The notes below the pieces were generated by a model that saw only the letters and a program-made list of their open reading frames with translations, was not told where the DNA came from and searched no databases. The position numbers and the translations under genes are program-made. A DNA stretch of 64,000 nucleotides from Monilinia fructicola (Eukaryota > Ascomycota > Leotiomycetes > Helotiales > Sclerotiniaceae): assembly GCA_008692225.1 (NCBI GenBank), contig VICG01000002.1:2401501-2465500 (forward strand), written 5' to 3'. Positions 46,225-56,877 of the stretch are shown here, one piece after another (position 1 is the first letter of the stretch; every line of letters begins with the position of its first letter).

Positions 46225-46416
46225 CCTTATACACTTAAAAGTATCATGAGACAACTTAACAAGTTCCTTATACTTGAGTATAACCTTAATTCCATTCTTG
46301 ATTCCGTTCTCCATACAAGTATTATTAAGTTCTGATTGAACATCGGGACTTAAAAAGTCACAGCCAGAGCGGCCAGGGGTCCTTTTTGTAACAACTTCGC
46401 CTCATCTGGGCAAGTA

Positions 46417-46814
46417 CAGTAGAACCTGGTTATAAGGGATCGAAAAATTCGGCCAATTAAATCCCGTATATCCAGGATTCCCGTATATGCAGGTTAGGCA
46501 ACAAGGCATCAGCAAAATTTGTATGGCTAAGCTTAGTCATTTTTCTATATACCCCTGATATTTTTAACAAAAAAATCATGTGATATGTTGTCATTTAGAC
46601 TATTCCCCACTAATTAGATCATCTCCCCACTAAATTTTATACGACAACCAATGAAATCTTCAATTTTTATAAGGGACTGGGAATAATTTGTCCCGTAATC
46701 CCTTAAAGTTAAAAAAATCCCGTTCCCCCATACAAAAATTACCAAAATTGGAATAAATGTCCCGTATAACGAGTTATCCCGTATAACGTAGTCCCTTATA
46801 CACAGGTTCTACTG
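46417..46814. mobile_element. 398-bp Tc1/mariner (pogo-like) MITE
   Basis: The left end is CAGTAGAACCTGGTTATAAG and the reverse complement of the right end is CAGTAGAACCTGTGTATAAG. TA dinucleotides lie outside both ends (46415-46416 and 46815-46816). Four internal copies of TCCCGTATA occur, two near each end. No coding capacity. The CAGT terminus and TA target duplication place it in the Tc1/mariner superfamily; it differs from the MITE at 2046 beyond the first four bases. Confidence 0.92.
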
Positions 46815-46926
46815 TACTTTCTTTCCTTCTCTTACACGCAAATGCTCCGTACGATCGGTATATACAGCTGGAGTAATAAACAAACCGTTTTCTTTCTTTT
46901 ATCCTTTTTGGTATTTGTTCGTCTTC

Positions 46927-46965
46927 TCTCTCTCTCTCTCTCCCTCTCTCTCTCTCTTGTTCTTG
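46927..46965 (+). repeat. (TC)n tract
   Basis: A TCTCTC run interrupted once by TCCC, followed by TTGTTC/TTATTC repeats to about 46990. Confidence 0.85.
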
Positions 46966-47664
46966 TCCTTGTTCTTATTCTTATTCTCATCTCTTCCACT
47001 TTGTATTTCAAATCTCAACTTTTCTCTTTAATTCCTTTGTTCATAATAGACAAATAAGTACAAGTACAGTATTGATATCCATGGATTGAGATTGACATTG
47101 ACATTGATCTTGATTGAGTTCAATACATATTAATTACCCAAAAATACATTCTTCTTCCCTGAACATCCATTGCAATCATCCATCTTCTTCTTTCAGACCT
47201 CCAGGGCTCCCCACAAATCAAATTGCAGCCGCTTTTGGGTGCCCCGAAAGTAAATCATTACATACCTCACCTCCAGCAGCGACCTCGAATTATCAAATAC
47301 CCGTGGACCTTTCTACTACACAAACTTTCCTTCGGGATTTGATATGACAAAGGCCAATCTAGATTGAGCAAATTGTTCATAATAAGAATCATTCCAGGCG
47401 GAAGCAGGCCTTCTGTTCTTACCTTCCTTTCTTCACTATTACATGCATACGTTGCATACATGTTAAATCTTTGTGTTCGTTCTCCATTATCCAATTCGGT
47501 GAATCGATAAAGACGACCCTTGTCTAATGCGACCATCTCGCTCCATTCATGCAGCTGACGGGACGCATAGTAAGACGGAGTGCACCGATTAGTCAATACG
47601 AGATTGATACATAAGTCTATCTACGCCCAGCTGCTTACAGATTTCGCTGTTGCACATTGTAGAT

Positions 47665-50600
47665 ATGGCTCCCAAAATGTTAAAGGTCTCGACAAAAGGT
47701 TCAGGCTCAAAGAGTCTCGGGACACCAACCGCCCACATGGCGACAACAACCGTAAAGGTTGGTGGCATGACGTGCGGGGCATGTACATCTGCGGTAGAAT
47801 CAGGATTCAAAGGTGTAGATGGGATTGGAAATGTGTCAGTGAGCCTGGTAATGGAAAGAGCTGTGATACTACATGATCCACAAAAGATATCGGCCGAGAA
47901 AATTCAAGAGATTATTGAGGATCGCGGATTCGATGCAGAAGTACTGGCTACGGATCTACCGTCTCCCACGTTCGATAGAAACGGACGTCTATATGATGCC
48001 AGCGATGTTTCCGACGACGACGAAGATACAAAGGATGCGCCCATAACTACAACGACGTTGGCAGTAGAGGGGATGACATGCGGGGCTTGCACATCAGCAG
48101 TGGAGGGCGGTTTCAAGGATGTACCGGGCGTCAAGTCTTTCAGCATCTCACTACTGTCGGAAAGGGCAGTGGTTGAACACGATGCTACAATATTGAGCGC
48201 AGAACAGATTGCAGAAATTATCGAAGATAGAGGATTTGGGGCAACCATTGTTGAATCGAATACAGCTACACCCCCTTCAAAAACCCGCAGGTCGCGCCGT
48301 GAAAGCACTTCGAAGAAAGAAAAGATCGCTACAACTACTATTGCTATCGAAGGCATGACTTGTGGTGCCTGCACATCTGCAGTGGAAGGTGGATTCAAGG
48401 ATTTGGAAGGTCTTGTACAGTTCAATGTCAGCCTACTCGCGGAACGGGCCGTAGTTATCCATGATCCCTCCAAGCTACCTGCTGAAAAGATCGCCGAGAT
48501 TATCGAAGATAGAGGGTTCGATGCCAAGATCATATCCACACAGCTAGGCTCCGGACAACAGGCAACGGCTACCACATCACAGTTCAAGCTCTTTGGAGTG
48601 GCATCGGCTGCTGATGCCACAGGCTTAGAGGCCAAGCTTTCATCACTGCCAGGTGTCAACTCTGCAACCGTCAGTCTTGCTAAAAATCGACTAACCATCT
48701 CTCATCAGCCAAACATTGCTGGATTGCGAGCTCTCGTCGACCTCATTGAATCTCAGGGCTACAATGCCTTGGTCGCTGACAATGATGACAACAATGCACA
48801 ACTCGAGTCTCTTGCAAAAACCAGAGAGATCACCGAATGGCGTACAGCCTTCAAGACGTCTTTGAGCTTTGCCATCCCAGTCTTTTTGATCAGCATGGTA
48901 TTTCCTATGCTGATCCCAATCTTGGATTTTGGCCGTTATGTTGTCTTGTTCCCAGGACTATACCTTGGTGATATTGTTTGTTTGCTCCTCACGATACCCG
49001 TTCAGTTTGGCATTGGCAAGCGTTTTTATGTTTCTGCATATAAGTCGATGAAGCATGGTTCACCCACGATGGATGTGCTAGTTGTTCTTGGAACGTCTGC
49101 TGCTTTCTTTTTCAGCATTGCAGCTATGATTGTTTCTGTTATGCTTCCACCGCATACTCGCCCAAGCACTATTTTCGACACAAGTAGCATGCTTATCACT
49201 TTCATCACTTTGGGTCGATTTCTTGAAAACCGAGCGAAGGGTCAAACTTCGAAAGCGCTCTCTCGCCTCATGTCCTTGGCTCCTTCGATGGCAACCATTT
49301 ATGCGGATCCGATTGCTGCCGAGAAGGCAGCTGAGGACTGGAATACGAATGAGGCAAAGACCGAGCAAGCCCAAGAGGGTAACGCAGCAGAAGAAAAGGT
49401 CATCCCCACTGAGCTTATACAAGTCGGCGATATTGTCATTTTACGACCTGGTGATAAGATTCCTGCGGATGGAACCGTCACCCGAGGTGAGACTTATGTG
49501 GATGAAAGCATGGTTACTGGTGAAGCAATGCCCGTCTTGAAACGAAAGGGAAGTCTACTCATTGGAGGTACTGTAAATGGTGCTGGGAGAGTCGATTTCC
49601 GCGTTACGCGAGCTGGTCGAGACACTCAATTAAGTCAAATTGTGAAGTTGGTACAGGACGCACAAACTACACGTGCACCTATTCAACGACTTGCTGATAC
49701 CATCGCCGGGTACTTTGTACCATTCATCCTTGCTCTCGGATTTCTCACGTTCGCAACATGGATGGTTCTCAGCCATGTTCTTTCGCACCCACCTAAGATT
49801 TTCGTGGATGAAAAGAGTGGTGGAAAATTCATGGTCTGTGTCAAACTTTGCATCTCGGTCATTGTTTTTGCCTGTCCTTGCGCTTTGGGCCTCGCAACAC
49901 CCACTGCTGTCATGGTAGGAACTGGCGTGGGTGCTGAAAATGGAATCTTGGTCAAAGGTGGCGCTGCTCTTGAGACAGCCACCAAGATTACCCAAGTAGT
50001 CCTTGACAAAACTGGCACAATTACTGTTGGTAAGATGAGTGTGGCCAAGATCAATTTGGTTTCCACCTGGGAAGATACCGAAGCGCAGAAAAAGCTTTGG
50101 TGGTCAATCGTTGGTCTCTCTGAAATGGGTAGTGAGCATCCTATTGGTAAAGCTATCCTTGCCGCTGCCAAAGAAGAACTTGGGGTGGGTTCGGATGGCA
50201 CTATTGATGGAAGCATTGGCGACTTTGAAGCTGCCGTTGGTAGCGGTATCAGTGCTTTGGTTGAGCCTGCAACCGGTGCCGAACGTACTCGATTTAAGAT
50301 TCTGGTTGGCAATGTTCGATTCCTCAAAAAGAACAACGTCTCTGTACCCCAAGAAGCCATCGACTCTTCTGAAGAGGCAAACATCAAAGCCGCTGGCTCA
50401 TCTAAAACTTCATCGGCTGGCACGACCAATATCTTTATCGCCATTGATGGTTCTTACTCTGGTCATCTCTGTCTTGCGGATACTGTCAAAGATAGTGCTA
50501 TCGCCGCAATTGCTGCTCTTCATCGCATGGGCATCAAAACTGCTATCGTCACTGGTGATCAACGACCAACGGCGATCGCAGTCGCACGCATTGTGGGCAT

Positions 50601-51213
50601 ACCTTCTGAGAATGTCCACGCTGGAGTGACACCTGATCAAAAACAAGATATCATTCGCGATTTCCAATCACGTGGAGAATGCGTTGCAATGGTAGGAGAT
50701 GGAATTAATGATTCTCCTGCTCTCGCTACCGCAGATGTTGGTATTGCTATGGCTGGTGGAACTGATGTTGCGATGGAAGCAGCTGATGTTGTTCTCATGC
50801 GACCAAATGATCTCATGGATATTCCCGCCTCTATTCAACTTGCCCGTTCAATTTTCAGACGTATCAAGCTCAATTTAAGTTGGGCATGCGGTTACAATCT
50901 CGTCGGTCTTCCTTTCGCCATGGGTCTTTTCTTACCCTTTGGATACCATCTACATCCTATGGCAGCAGGCGCAGCAATGGCGGCTAGTAGTGTGAGTGTA
51001 GTAGGCAGCAGTCTTTTGTTGAAATTCTGGAAGAGACCAAGGTGGATGGATGATGCGTTACTAGAAGAGAAGGGACAACTGATCAGGAAGGGCAATGGAT
51101 GGGGCTTTGGAGGCTGGAGTGGAAAAATCACAGATGCGTATAGAGCTATTGTTAGAGGAAGAAGGGGAGATGAAGGAGGTTATGTGCCTTTGAATACGCT
51201 CGAGCCTGTTTAA
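47665..51213 (+). CDS. CCC2: P1B-type copper-transporting ATPase (CCC2/ATP7 type)
   Basis: This pump moves Cu(+) from the cytosol into the secretory pathway, supplying cuproenzymes such as multicopper ferroxidases and laccases. It is an intact single-exon gene of 1,182 residues starting at MAPKMLKVSTKGS; the TTG at 47650 is not a plausible start. Three N-terminal heavy-metal domains each carry GMTCGAC (Cys pairs at about residues 37/40, 139/142 and 233/236). A fourth, at about 305-375, keeps the fold pattern but lacks the Cys pair. Core motifs are TGE (618-620), the intramembrane CPC (737-739), DKTGT with the phosphorylated Asp 781, SEHPIG (HP at 825-826) and GDGINDSP (1011-1018). Membrane segments lie at about 400-560 and 680-760, with the last pair near 1070-1120. 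All catalytic residues are present. Confidence 0.97.
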   Translation: MAPKMLKVSTKGSGSKSLGTPTAHMATTTVKVGGMTCGACTSAVESGFKGVDGIGNVSVSLVMERAVILHDPQKISAEKIQEIIEDRGFDAEVLATDLPSPTFDRNGRLYDASDVSDDDEDTKDAPITTTTLAVEGMTCGACTSAVEGGFKDVPGVKSFSISLLSERAVVEHDATILSAEQIAEIIEDRGFGATIVESNTATPPSKTRRSRRESTSKKEKIATTTIAIEGMTCGACTSAVEGGFKDLEGLVQFNVSLLAERAVVIHDPSKLPAEKIAEIIEDRGFDAKIISTQLGSGQQATATTSQFKLFGVASAADATGLEAKLSSLPGVNSATVSLAKNRLTISHQPNIAGLRALVDLIESQGYNALVADNDDNNAQLESLAKTREITEWRTAFKTSLSFAIPVFLISMVFPMLIPILDFGRYVVLFPGLYLGDIVCLLLTIPVQFGIGKRFYVSAYKSMKHGSPTMDVLVVLGTSAAFFFSIAAMIVSVMLPPHTRPSTIFDTSSMLITFITLGRFLENRAKGQTSKALSRLMSLAPSMATIYADPIAAEKAAEDWNTNEAKTEQAQEGNAAEEKVIPTELIQVGDIVILRPGDKIPADGTVTRGETYVDESMVTGEAMPVLKRKGSLLIGGTVNGAGRVDFRVTRAGRDTQLSQIVKLVQDAQTTRAPIQRLADTIAGYFVPFILALGFLTFATWMVLSHVLSHPPKIFVDEKSGGKFMVCVKLCISVIVFACPCALGLATPTAVMVGTGVGAENGILVKGGAALETATKITQVVLDKTGTITVGKMSVAKINLVSTWEDTEAQKKLWWSIVGLSEMGSEHPIGKAILAAAKEELGVGSDGTIDGSIGDFEAAVGSGISALVEPATGAERTRFKILVGNVRFLKKNNVSVPQEAIDSSEEANIKAAGSSKTSSAGTTNIFIAIDGSYSGHLCLADTVKDSAIAAIAALHRMGIKTAIVTGDQRPTAIAVARIVGIPSENVHAGVTPDQKQDIIRDFQSRGECVAMVGDGINDSPALATADVGIAMAGGTDVAMEAADVVLMRPNDLMDIPASIQLARSIFRRIKLNLSWACGYNLVGLPFAMGLFLPFGYHLHPMAAGAAMAASSVSVVGSSLLLKFWKRPRWMDDALLEEKGQLIRKGNGWGFGGWSGKITDAYRAIVRGRRGDEGGYVPLNTLEPV

Positions 51214-51603
51214 GTCAGCGTTGGATATTGAATTGAAGTTGGTTTTGTTGTTGCATTATATCCCTATTTGGTCCCCATGGCGTTTTTACGACTTTATCCT
51301 CTCGACTTCTTTTTTGTAAGTATACGATTGTTAGAGCTGTCTATCTGTATATATTGTACTGTACAATCTACTCTCCTTGATCTAGACCTAGAAGCATAGA
51401 GAAACGATAGGAAATCCGTATACGTACAAGACTATCTGCAATCATTCATGGATACACCATTCAAAGTCCTATGTATAAATTTGATAGTAAGCAAATCCCC
51501 CTCCACAAATACAACGCCACATTCTTGCCTGCACATAGCACCCATCCTTGTCTCCTCTTCCTCCAATCTCTTACACCCATAACCATCATCACCATTCAGC
51601 AGC

Positions 51604-51605
51604 CA

Positions 51606-51658
<53 letters not shown>

Positions 51659-51675
51659 CACACACACACACACAA
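51604..51675 (+). repeat. (CA)n microsatellite
   Basis: About 35 CA dinucleotides with two interruptions. Confidence 0.95.
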
Positions 51676-52054
51676 ACCCAAACCTCGCAAAACACCCAAT
51701 ACAGCCATCCGTCCTCCCACGTACCACCCCCGAACTCACCGCATGGACAGCCGGTAATGGGCTTACTTACACCGCACCGTATCACCCCCGCCACAAACGC
51801 CTCCTCACGAATTCGAGATTTTTCATCTCCCGTCCCTTGTGGCTCTTTTGTTTTGGGGGGGTATGTTGGGGGAGGGGAGGGGAGGGGAGGGTTTATTTGG
51901 GTTGGGTTGGCTTGGGTTGGCTTGGGTTGGGTTCGGTTGGATGATCATGGTTGTTAACGTTGTTTTGTGAGGGTGGAGATGGGGAGAGGGGAGATTGGAG
52001 GTTGGAGGTTGGGGATTGGAGATGATGTGGTGTGGTCGGGTATGGGAGGATATG

Positions 52055-52130
52055 ATAGGATAGGATAGGATAGGATAGGATAGGATAGGATAGGATAGGA
52101 TAGGATAGGATAGGATAGGATAGGATAGGA
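52055..52130 (+). repeat. (GGATA)n pentanucleotide array
   Basis: About fifteen consecutive GGATA units with no visible interruption. Confidence 0.95.
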
Positions 52131-53171
52131 CACTGTGGTAACCTGGAAGGTTATGGTGTTTCCGTATCCATACTTGAGGAAAGCCATATATGGATATTTG
52201 ATTTGACTTGATTTGATTTTATCTGATTTTATCTGATTTGGTTTGATTTTTGATGATTTGGTGCTCGTCGGGTTGGTTGGTTGGTCGGTCGGGATTTTGA
52301 GTGCGAGGGCGAGGGCGAGGGTGAGGGTGAGGCTGGGAGTTTGAAGGATCGGGCTTTGGTAGGTGCGAGTTTCCGTGTCTCTTTTTTGTTTGTTGTTTGT
52401 TTGTTTGTTTGATTGGTGCGTTTGTTGGTAGTTCTAGTTGGTCAATCAATCATGGGATTCATAGATGGTTTTCTATGGTGAGAATGGGGCTGAATGCGGG
52501 TTGCAATTGATGAAGGGGTTTGTTGGATTTGGATGGGTGGGAATACTAGGTACCCACCTACCTACCTACCTACCTAGGTACTTACCTAACTAGTATGGAT
52601 CTAAGTTGCATTTGTCATCGCGGAGATTGATGAAGTGTTCATTTTGATGTCGGTATCGCGGTTCGCTCTTTCCGTTTTGATGATGGGATGGATGGATGGA
52701 TGGAGGGAGGGAGGGAGGCGTTGGTAGGTTTGGATGGGCGATCGGAAGGTGGTGGAATATTGAATGCTGTGCTTGTGTATCGAGGAGGAGGATGAGACGT
52801 GATCTTTGAGAGCAGCGAGATTTTATAAGAGGTGGTAGTTCCGCTTTCGAATCCCTTTCATCTCTCGTGCTACTTGGCTGAGTAGGGAATGCAAATTAAA
52901 GTTGTGGGAAGTTCTTTCGAATTCTCTTGTTCATACCTGGTCGACGGTCGGTCAGTCGTTTGTGAAGTGGTGAGGTTTGTTTGAGCAAAGAAGGGGGTGA
53001 AATATTCTTTAATTGAACTATTGTACGGGGATACCCTCGAGGGTTTGTCGTCTGGGGGATAGAATTTTATCTTTTTCAAACTATTGAAGAAAATTCTGGA
53101 AGGCAATTTTCTTGGGTGCAAATCTTTGTACGACGTACACAAGGATTTCTGTTCTTGCTTTGAAAGCAAAG

Positions 53172-54441
53172 ATGGCTTCGAATGATACGACTGTAAGTTG
53201 CTTTCTCTTCTAATACTCGCATCATCCTTTGCTCCTCCATATATTAATTTTGCCATGCTCCACCTCTCCTTCTCTGTCAGAAAATCCACTCAACCTCAGA
53301 TCGAGTGCTCAACTAATCCTCTCCATCCAGATGTCACCACCTTACCCTCCCAAGTACGCCGGCGTGGGCCTTACACCAACCAACGATGTCGACACCCCCA
53401 TCGCCGCAGTCTTCATGGTTCTATTCCTCATCGCCGCCATCATCCACATGACTATTCTCCAGATAAACTTTCGTCGCGGTCAAAAAATTCCTCATGTCCG
53501 GCATGGCCTTCGGTTTCTCCTTATCCCGCGTCATCACCTGCATCATGCGCATCGTATGGGCCTCCTACCCTAACAACATGAAGATTGCGCTCGCAGCCCA
53601 GGTCTTCGTCGCGGCCGGTACGATCTTGCTCTTCCTCATCAACATGATCTTTACGTCGCGATTGTTACGAGCGTATCATGTGTGGGCTTGGCACATCTGG
53701 ATCCGAACCAGTTTTCGAGTGGCCTACGTCAGCTTGTTTGTGGGGCTCATCATGATCATCACGGTCACGATTGAGACCTTCTTCACGCTGGATCCGCAGG
53801 TTCTCCGTGTTGATCGGATGGTGCAGTTGGTGGTCAGTACTTATTTTGCTGTCTATGCCTTCTTGCCCATTCCCCTCCTGGCACTGCGTCTCTTCCTTCC
53901 GCCCGTCCACCTCATCATGGAAGACAAGGATCGCAAATCGGTCGAGAAATTCGGCACGGGTCGCTTTCGCTCAAAGGTCAGATTGGTTTTGCTCTCGTCG
54001 ATGATTCTCACGCTGGGGGCAGCTTTCCGCGCAGGAATTGCATTCAAGCCTCGTCCCGTTGATGATCCAGCTTGGTATCACAATAAATACTGTTTCTACT
54101 TTTTTGATTTTACAATTGAGATTATAGTCCTCTATGTGTATGCAGCCATGAGAGTGGATCGGAGATTCATCGTGCCTAATGCGACGAAGATGGAGGGGGA
54201 TTTTAGGGCCGGTGGACCTGGCGGGATGCCGGTTAAGGGGGAGGAGGGCGCGCGGCCGGTTAAGTGGGAGTGGATGAGGGGATGGAAGGGCGAGTGGAGA
54301 GAGTGGGGTGTTGAGGGGGAGGATGTAATCTTTGTGGAGGGGGATGCAGAGACCGTGGTCAACAGCAATGCCAGCGGAGGTGTTACACCAGAAGCGGTAG
54401 CAAGCAGAGAAGATGTCGATGTGGAAAAAGGACGCAGTTAG
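53172..54441 (+). CDS. Seven-helix membrane protein of the fungal DUF3112 type, with an apparent frameshift
   Basis: Exon 1 (53172-53192, MASNDTT) joins exon 2 (53331-54441) after a 138-base intron. Corrected length is about 376 residues. Seven hydrophobic segments are visible: AAVFMVLFLIAAIIHMTI, GFSLSRVITCIMRIVWA, VFVAAGTILLFLINMIF, VSLFVGLIMIITVTIETFF, STYFAVYAFLPIPLLALRLF, LLSSMILTLGAAFRAGIAF and FFDFTIEIIVLYVYAAM. The tail is cytosolic-looking, rich in Glu, Gly and Trp. The layout matches fungal DUF3112 proteins, sometimes labelled GPCR-like; no ligand or function is established. The frame breaks at 53482-53487, where an A6 run stands between FRRGQK and FLMSGMAFGF; five A would restore one continuous frame across the end of helix 1. 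As written the frame ends soon after helix 1. Confidence 0.82.
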
Positions 54442-56877
54442 CCTTCTGACGATGGCACGTCGGAACTTGCAGGAATCCCGGCAGTGTATATTAGCTTCAT
54501 AGATAAATAGATCGATACGAGTAGTCCCACGTCAACCCGTGCTCCACCAGGCACAGGTACCATTCAACACTAGCACCTAGCCCCCCTGACACTCCGACAC
54601 TCTCACCATGAACCCCCAAATCCCTGCACGGAACAAAGTACACGCTATCTTCTTCCCTCGAACATCTCTGTATCCCACCCCAAGCCCGCGCTACGACCAC
54701 ATCGCCATCCGGAGGTCCGTACCGCAGTGCGTTTGTAGAAGGTGGTGCCGCGACCTTGTGTAACGCGTGATGCGGTTATGGGTCCGTGGGCATGGGGGAT
54801 TATTGGCGGGGGGGTGGGGTCGTTTGAGGGGTTGCGGAGGGGGGTATATATGTGTGTGATCGGTTTGATGAATGGGATCGGTTGTTTAATGTGTAGAGAT
54901 GGACTGGTTTGATTTCTAGATTGAGATGAGATTCTTGGGGATGGGTGGATGGTGTTGGGATATCTGTGGGGTTTCGCAGACTGGTTGGATCTTGAGATGT
55001 TGGATGATCTGGATGTTTGGGGGTTAGAGAGATGTATTTCTATTTAACCGGTTGAGGGATAATTAGGGGGCTACTGCTTTCGGTCTACCGAGGTAGGGTC
55101 AGCTGTGCTCTGGGATAAGGGGAGATATTCGTTGCTTTTGGTTTGGAGCGAGTGGGTAGAGATGGGGCATTCGTCTTCTTTGGCATGTCCATTGGGGTAC
55201 AAAATTTGATATCGTCAAACCATTTCAGAAGACTATGGATATTTATGATTATATGTCACTAAGTTCGATTTTGAAGGACTTTATTTTAAAAATTGAAACC
55301 AACCGCCTCAACTTTGGGTCAAGGGGAGATAAGTATAGCTACTGGTTTAAGAGATGTGGATGAAGATAAGGGTATTATCTTCTTTTTGTTTTGATATTGT
55401 ACGAAGAAATGAGGATTGTGAGATGAGAGATCGTTGCTTGCTCAATATTGTTCTTGAATTGCAGAAGGAGGAACGGTGCGAATATTCAGATGATCATGGA
55501 GATATCTGTCAACAAGTGCATACGTGTAAGTGAGAGTTGGGTAGAGATTTATATAGAAGATCTCCAGAGCTGGTCTATGTGGGCCTGAAATTGTAAGACG
55601 CCGGGTGCTCAATTTTGTGGAGTGATTTGAAAAACTGAATGTACATTGCAAGTCCATGAGCTCGTTGCCAGCTGGTGAAAGTTTTGATAACTTCCGTCAG
55701 GTGTACATCAGCCATGGGATTTGTGCCCTTCTAGAAACCACCAAGACACCAAGCTGTTCATTCTCATGGCATGATATGAGAAATGGGTGTCTTATGAGCA
55801 GAGAACGTATATTCTTGACTACCTCTCCCTTAGCTTGAGAATTCGAGGTCCGCTGGAATCTCTAGCTCTAAACTTGATATTTGCGCTTACTGGAGCAAGA
55901 CACCAAATGGTCATCTCGACCAGAAAACTGGCTTAATTGAACGAAAGCAGAACTATAGCACCAAAACTACGATAGCTATCCGCTCGCAGACGGCAAAGAA
56001 CGGGTATGAATGGTATCGGAGCATTCCAAGTTGTTCTTGTGCAACCAGCTCGTAAGAAGAAGAGAATCAAGGTCTCAGCGGCATTGCAAGATCCAAAATT
56101 GGAGACGAATTAAACTTCAGTCTTTTTCAAGTATTGGAATACAATAAAGACCATACGTAGAGAAGGAGGGATACAAAATTGCTGGAGTTGAAGCTTTTGT
56201 GTATGATCATGACTGTGGGCTTGCCGTTAGTGTCTCGTTACCAATATTATATCGATATATCCTGAATGCACAAAGGGGACGTTTATATAGAACTATAGCT
56301 ACTTAGCTAGCCTGGAAGTATGCACACGTGCCGAGTGACTCCATTGGCGTATCAATGTCTTCAGATCGTAACGACAGCTTGGTGAGAGAATTGTAAGGTA
56401 TAAGGGGGTATTTGCAGTGCTTAGCTATAGCTGTAGCTAGAGTACCCGGTGTACTGTAGATTAGATTGCAAGGAGTTAGTTAACCTTGGAAGCTCCATCG
56501 GCTGCTGGCTTATATAATAATACAGCTTTTAGCCTGAGATATCGGGCATCAAAGTTTATCTTGTCACTTACATTGATTGGTGTGATTGGTCAGGTCCACG
56601 GGTTATCCTGAGATGACGTTTCTAGTATAATTACTCCGCACCTAACCTACCTGGGTAGTACTTTATATCGGCTGGGCGTTGCATTATTTTATGCTAGAGG
56701 TAGTACAGCCATGAGGTTGAGAAGTGCGTGCTACAAACGTCACTCACTCATTCATTGCATTGAACATCTCTTTAAACATCAATACATTATTAATACATTA
56801 ATACGGTTAACCTATTAATATATTTGAATATAACTTCATTCCCAATTGATCCTCCATTCATTTGCATTCCAATCATA
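54442..56877. other. Intergenic region, nothing recognised
   Basis: This 2.4 kb stretch separates the DUF3112-type and RMD1-like genes. Frames are short and without motifs. A possible degraded palindrome (ACCTACCTGGGTAGTAC, about 56647-56663) resembles the CCTAGG motifs elsewhere. I see no gene, repeat array or RNA. Confidence 0.5.

Larger units (their letters stand above)
51214..53171. other. Intergenic region rich in simple repeats
   Basis: No gene. Contains a CA tract (51604-51675), GGGTTGG repeats (about 51897-51940), a GGATA array (52055-52130), GAGGGC/GAGGGT repeats (about 52300-52332), a TACC repeat with a CCTAGG palindrome (52556-52582) and GGAT/GGAG repeats (about 52687-52718). The right end is the promoter of the DUF3112-type gene. 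Confidence 0.6.

Noticed and set aside
47114..47347. 77-codon plus-strand frame upstream of CCC2
   Set aside because: No motif, low-complexity Ser/Pro/His composition; more likely leader or promoter sequence.
47904..48698. 264-codon minus-strand frame opposite the copper-binding domains of CCC2
   Set aside because: Antisense shadow of the three repeated GMTCGAC domains.
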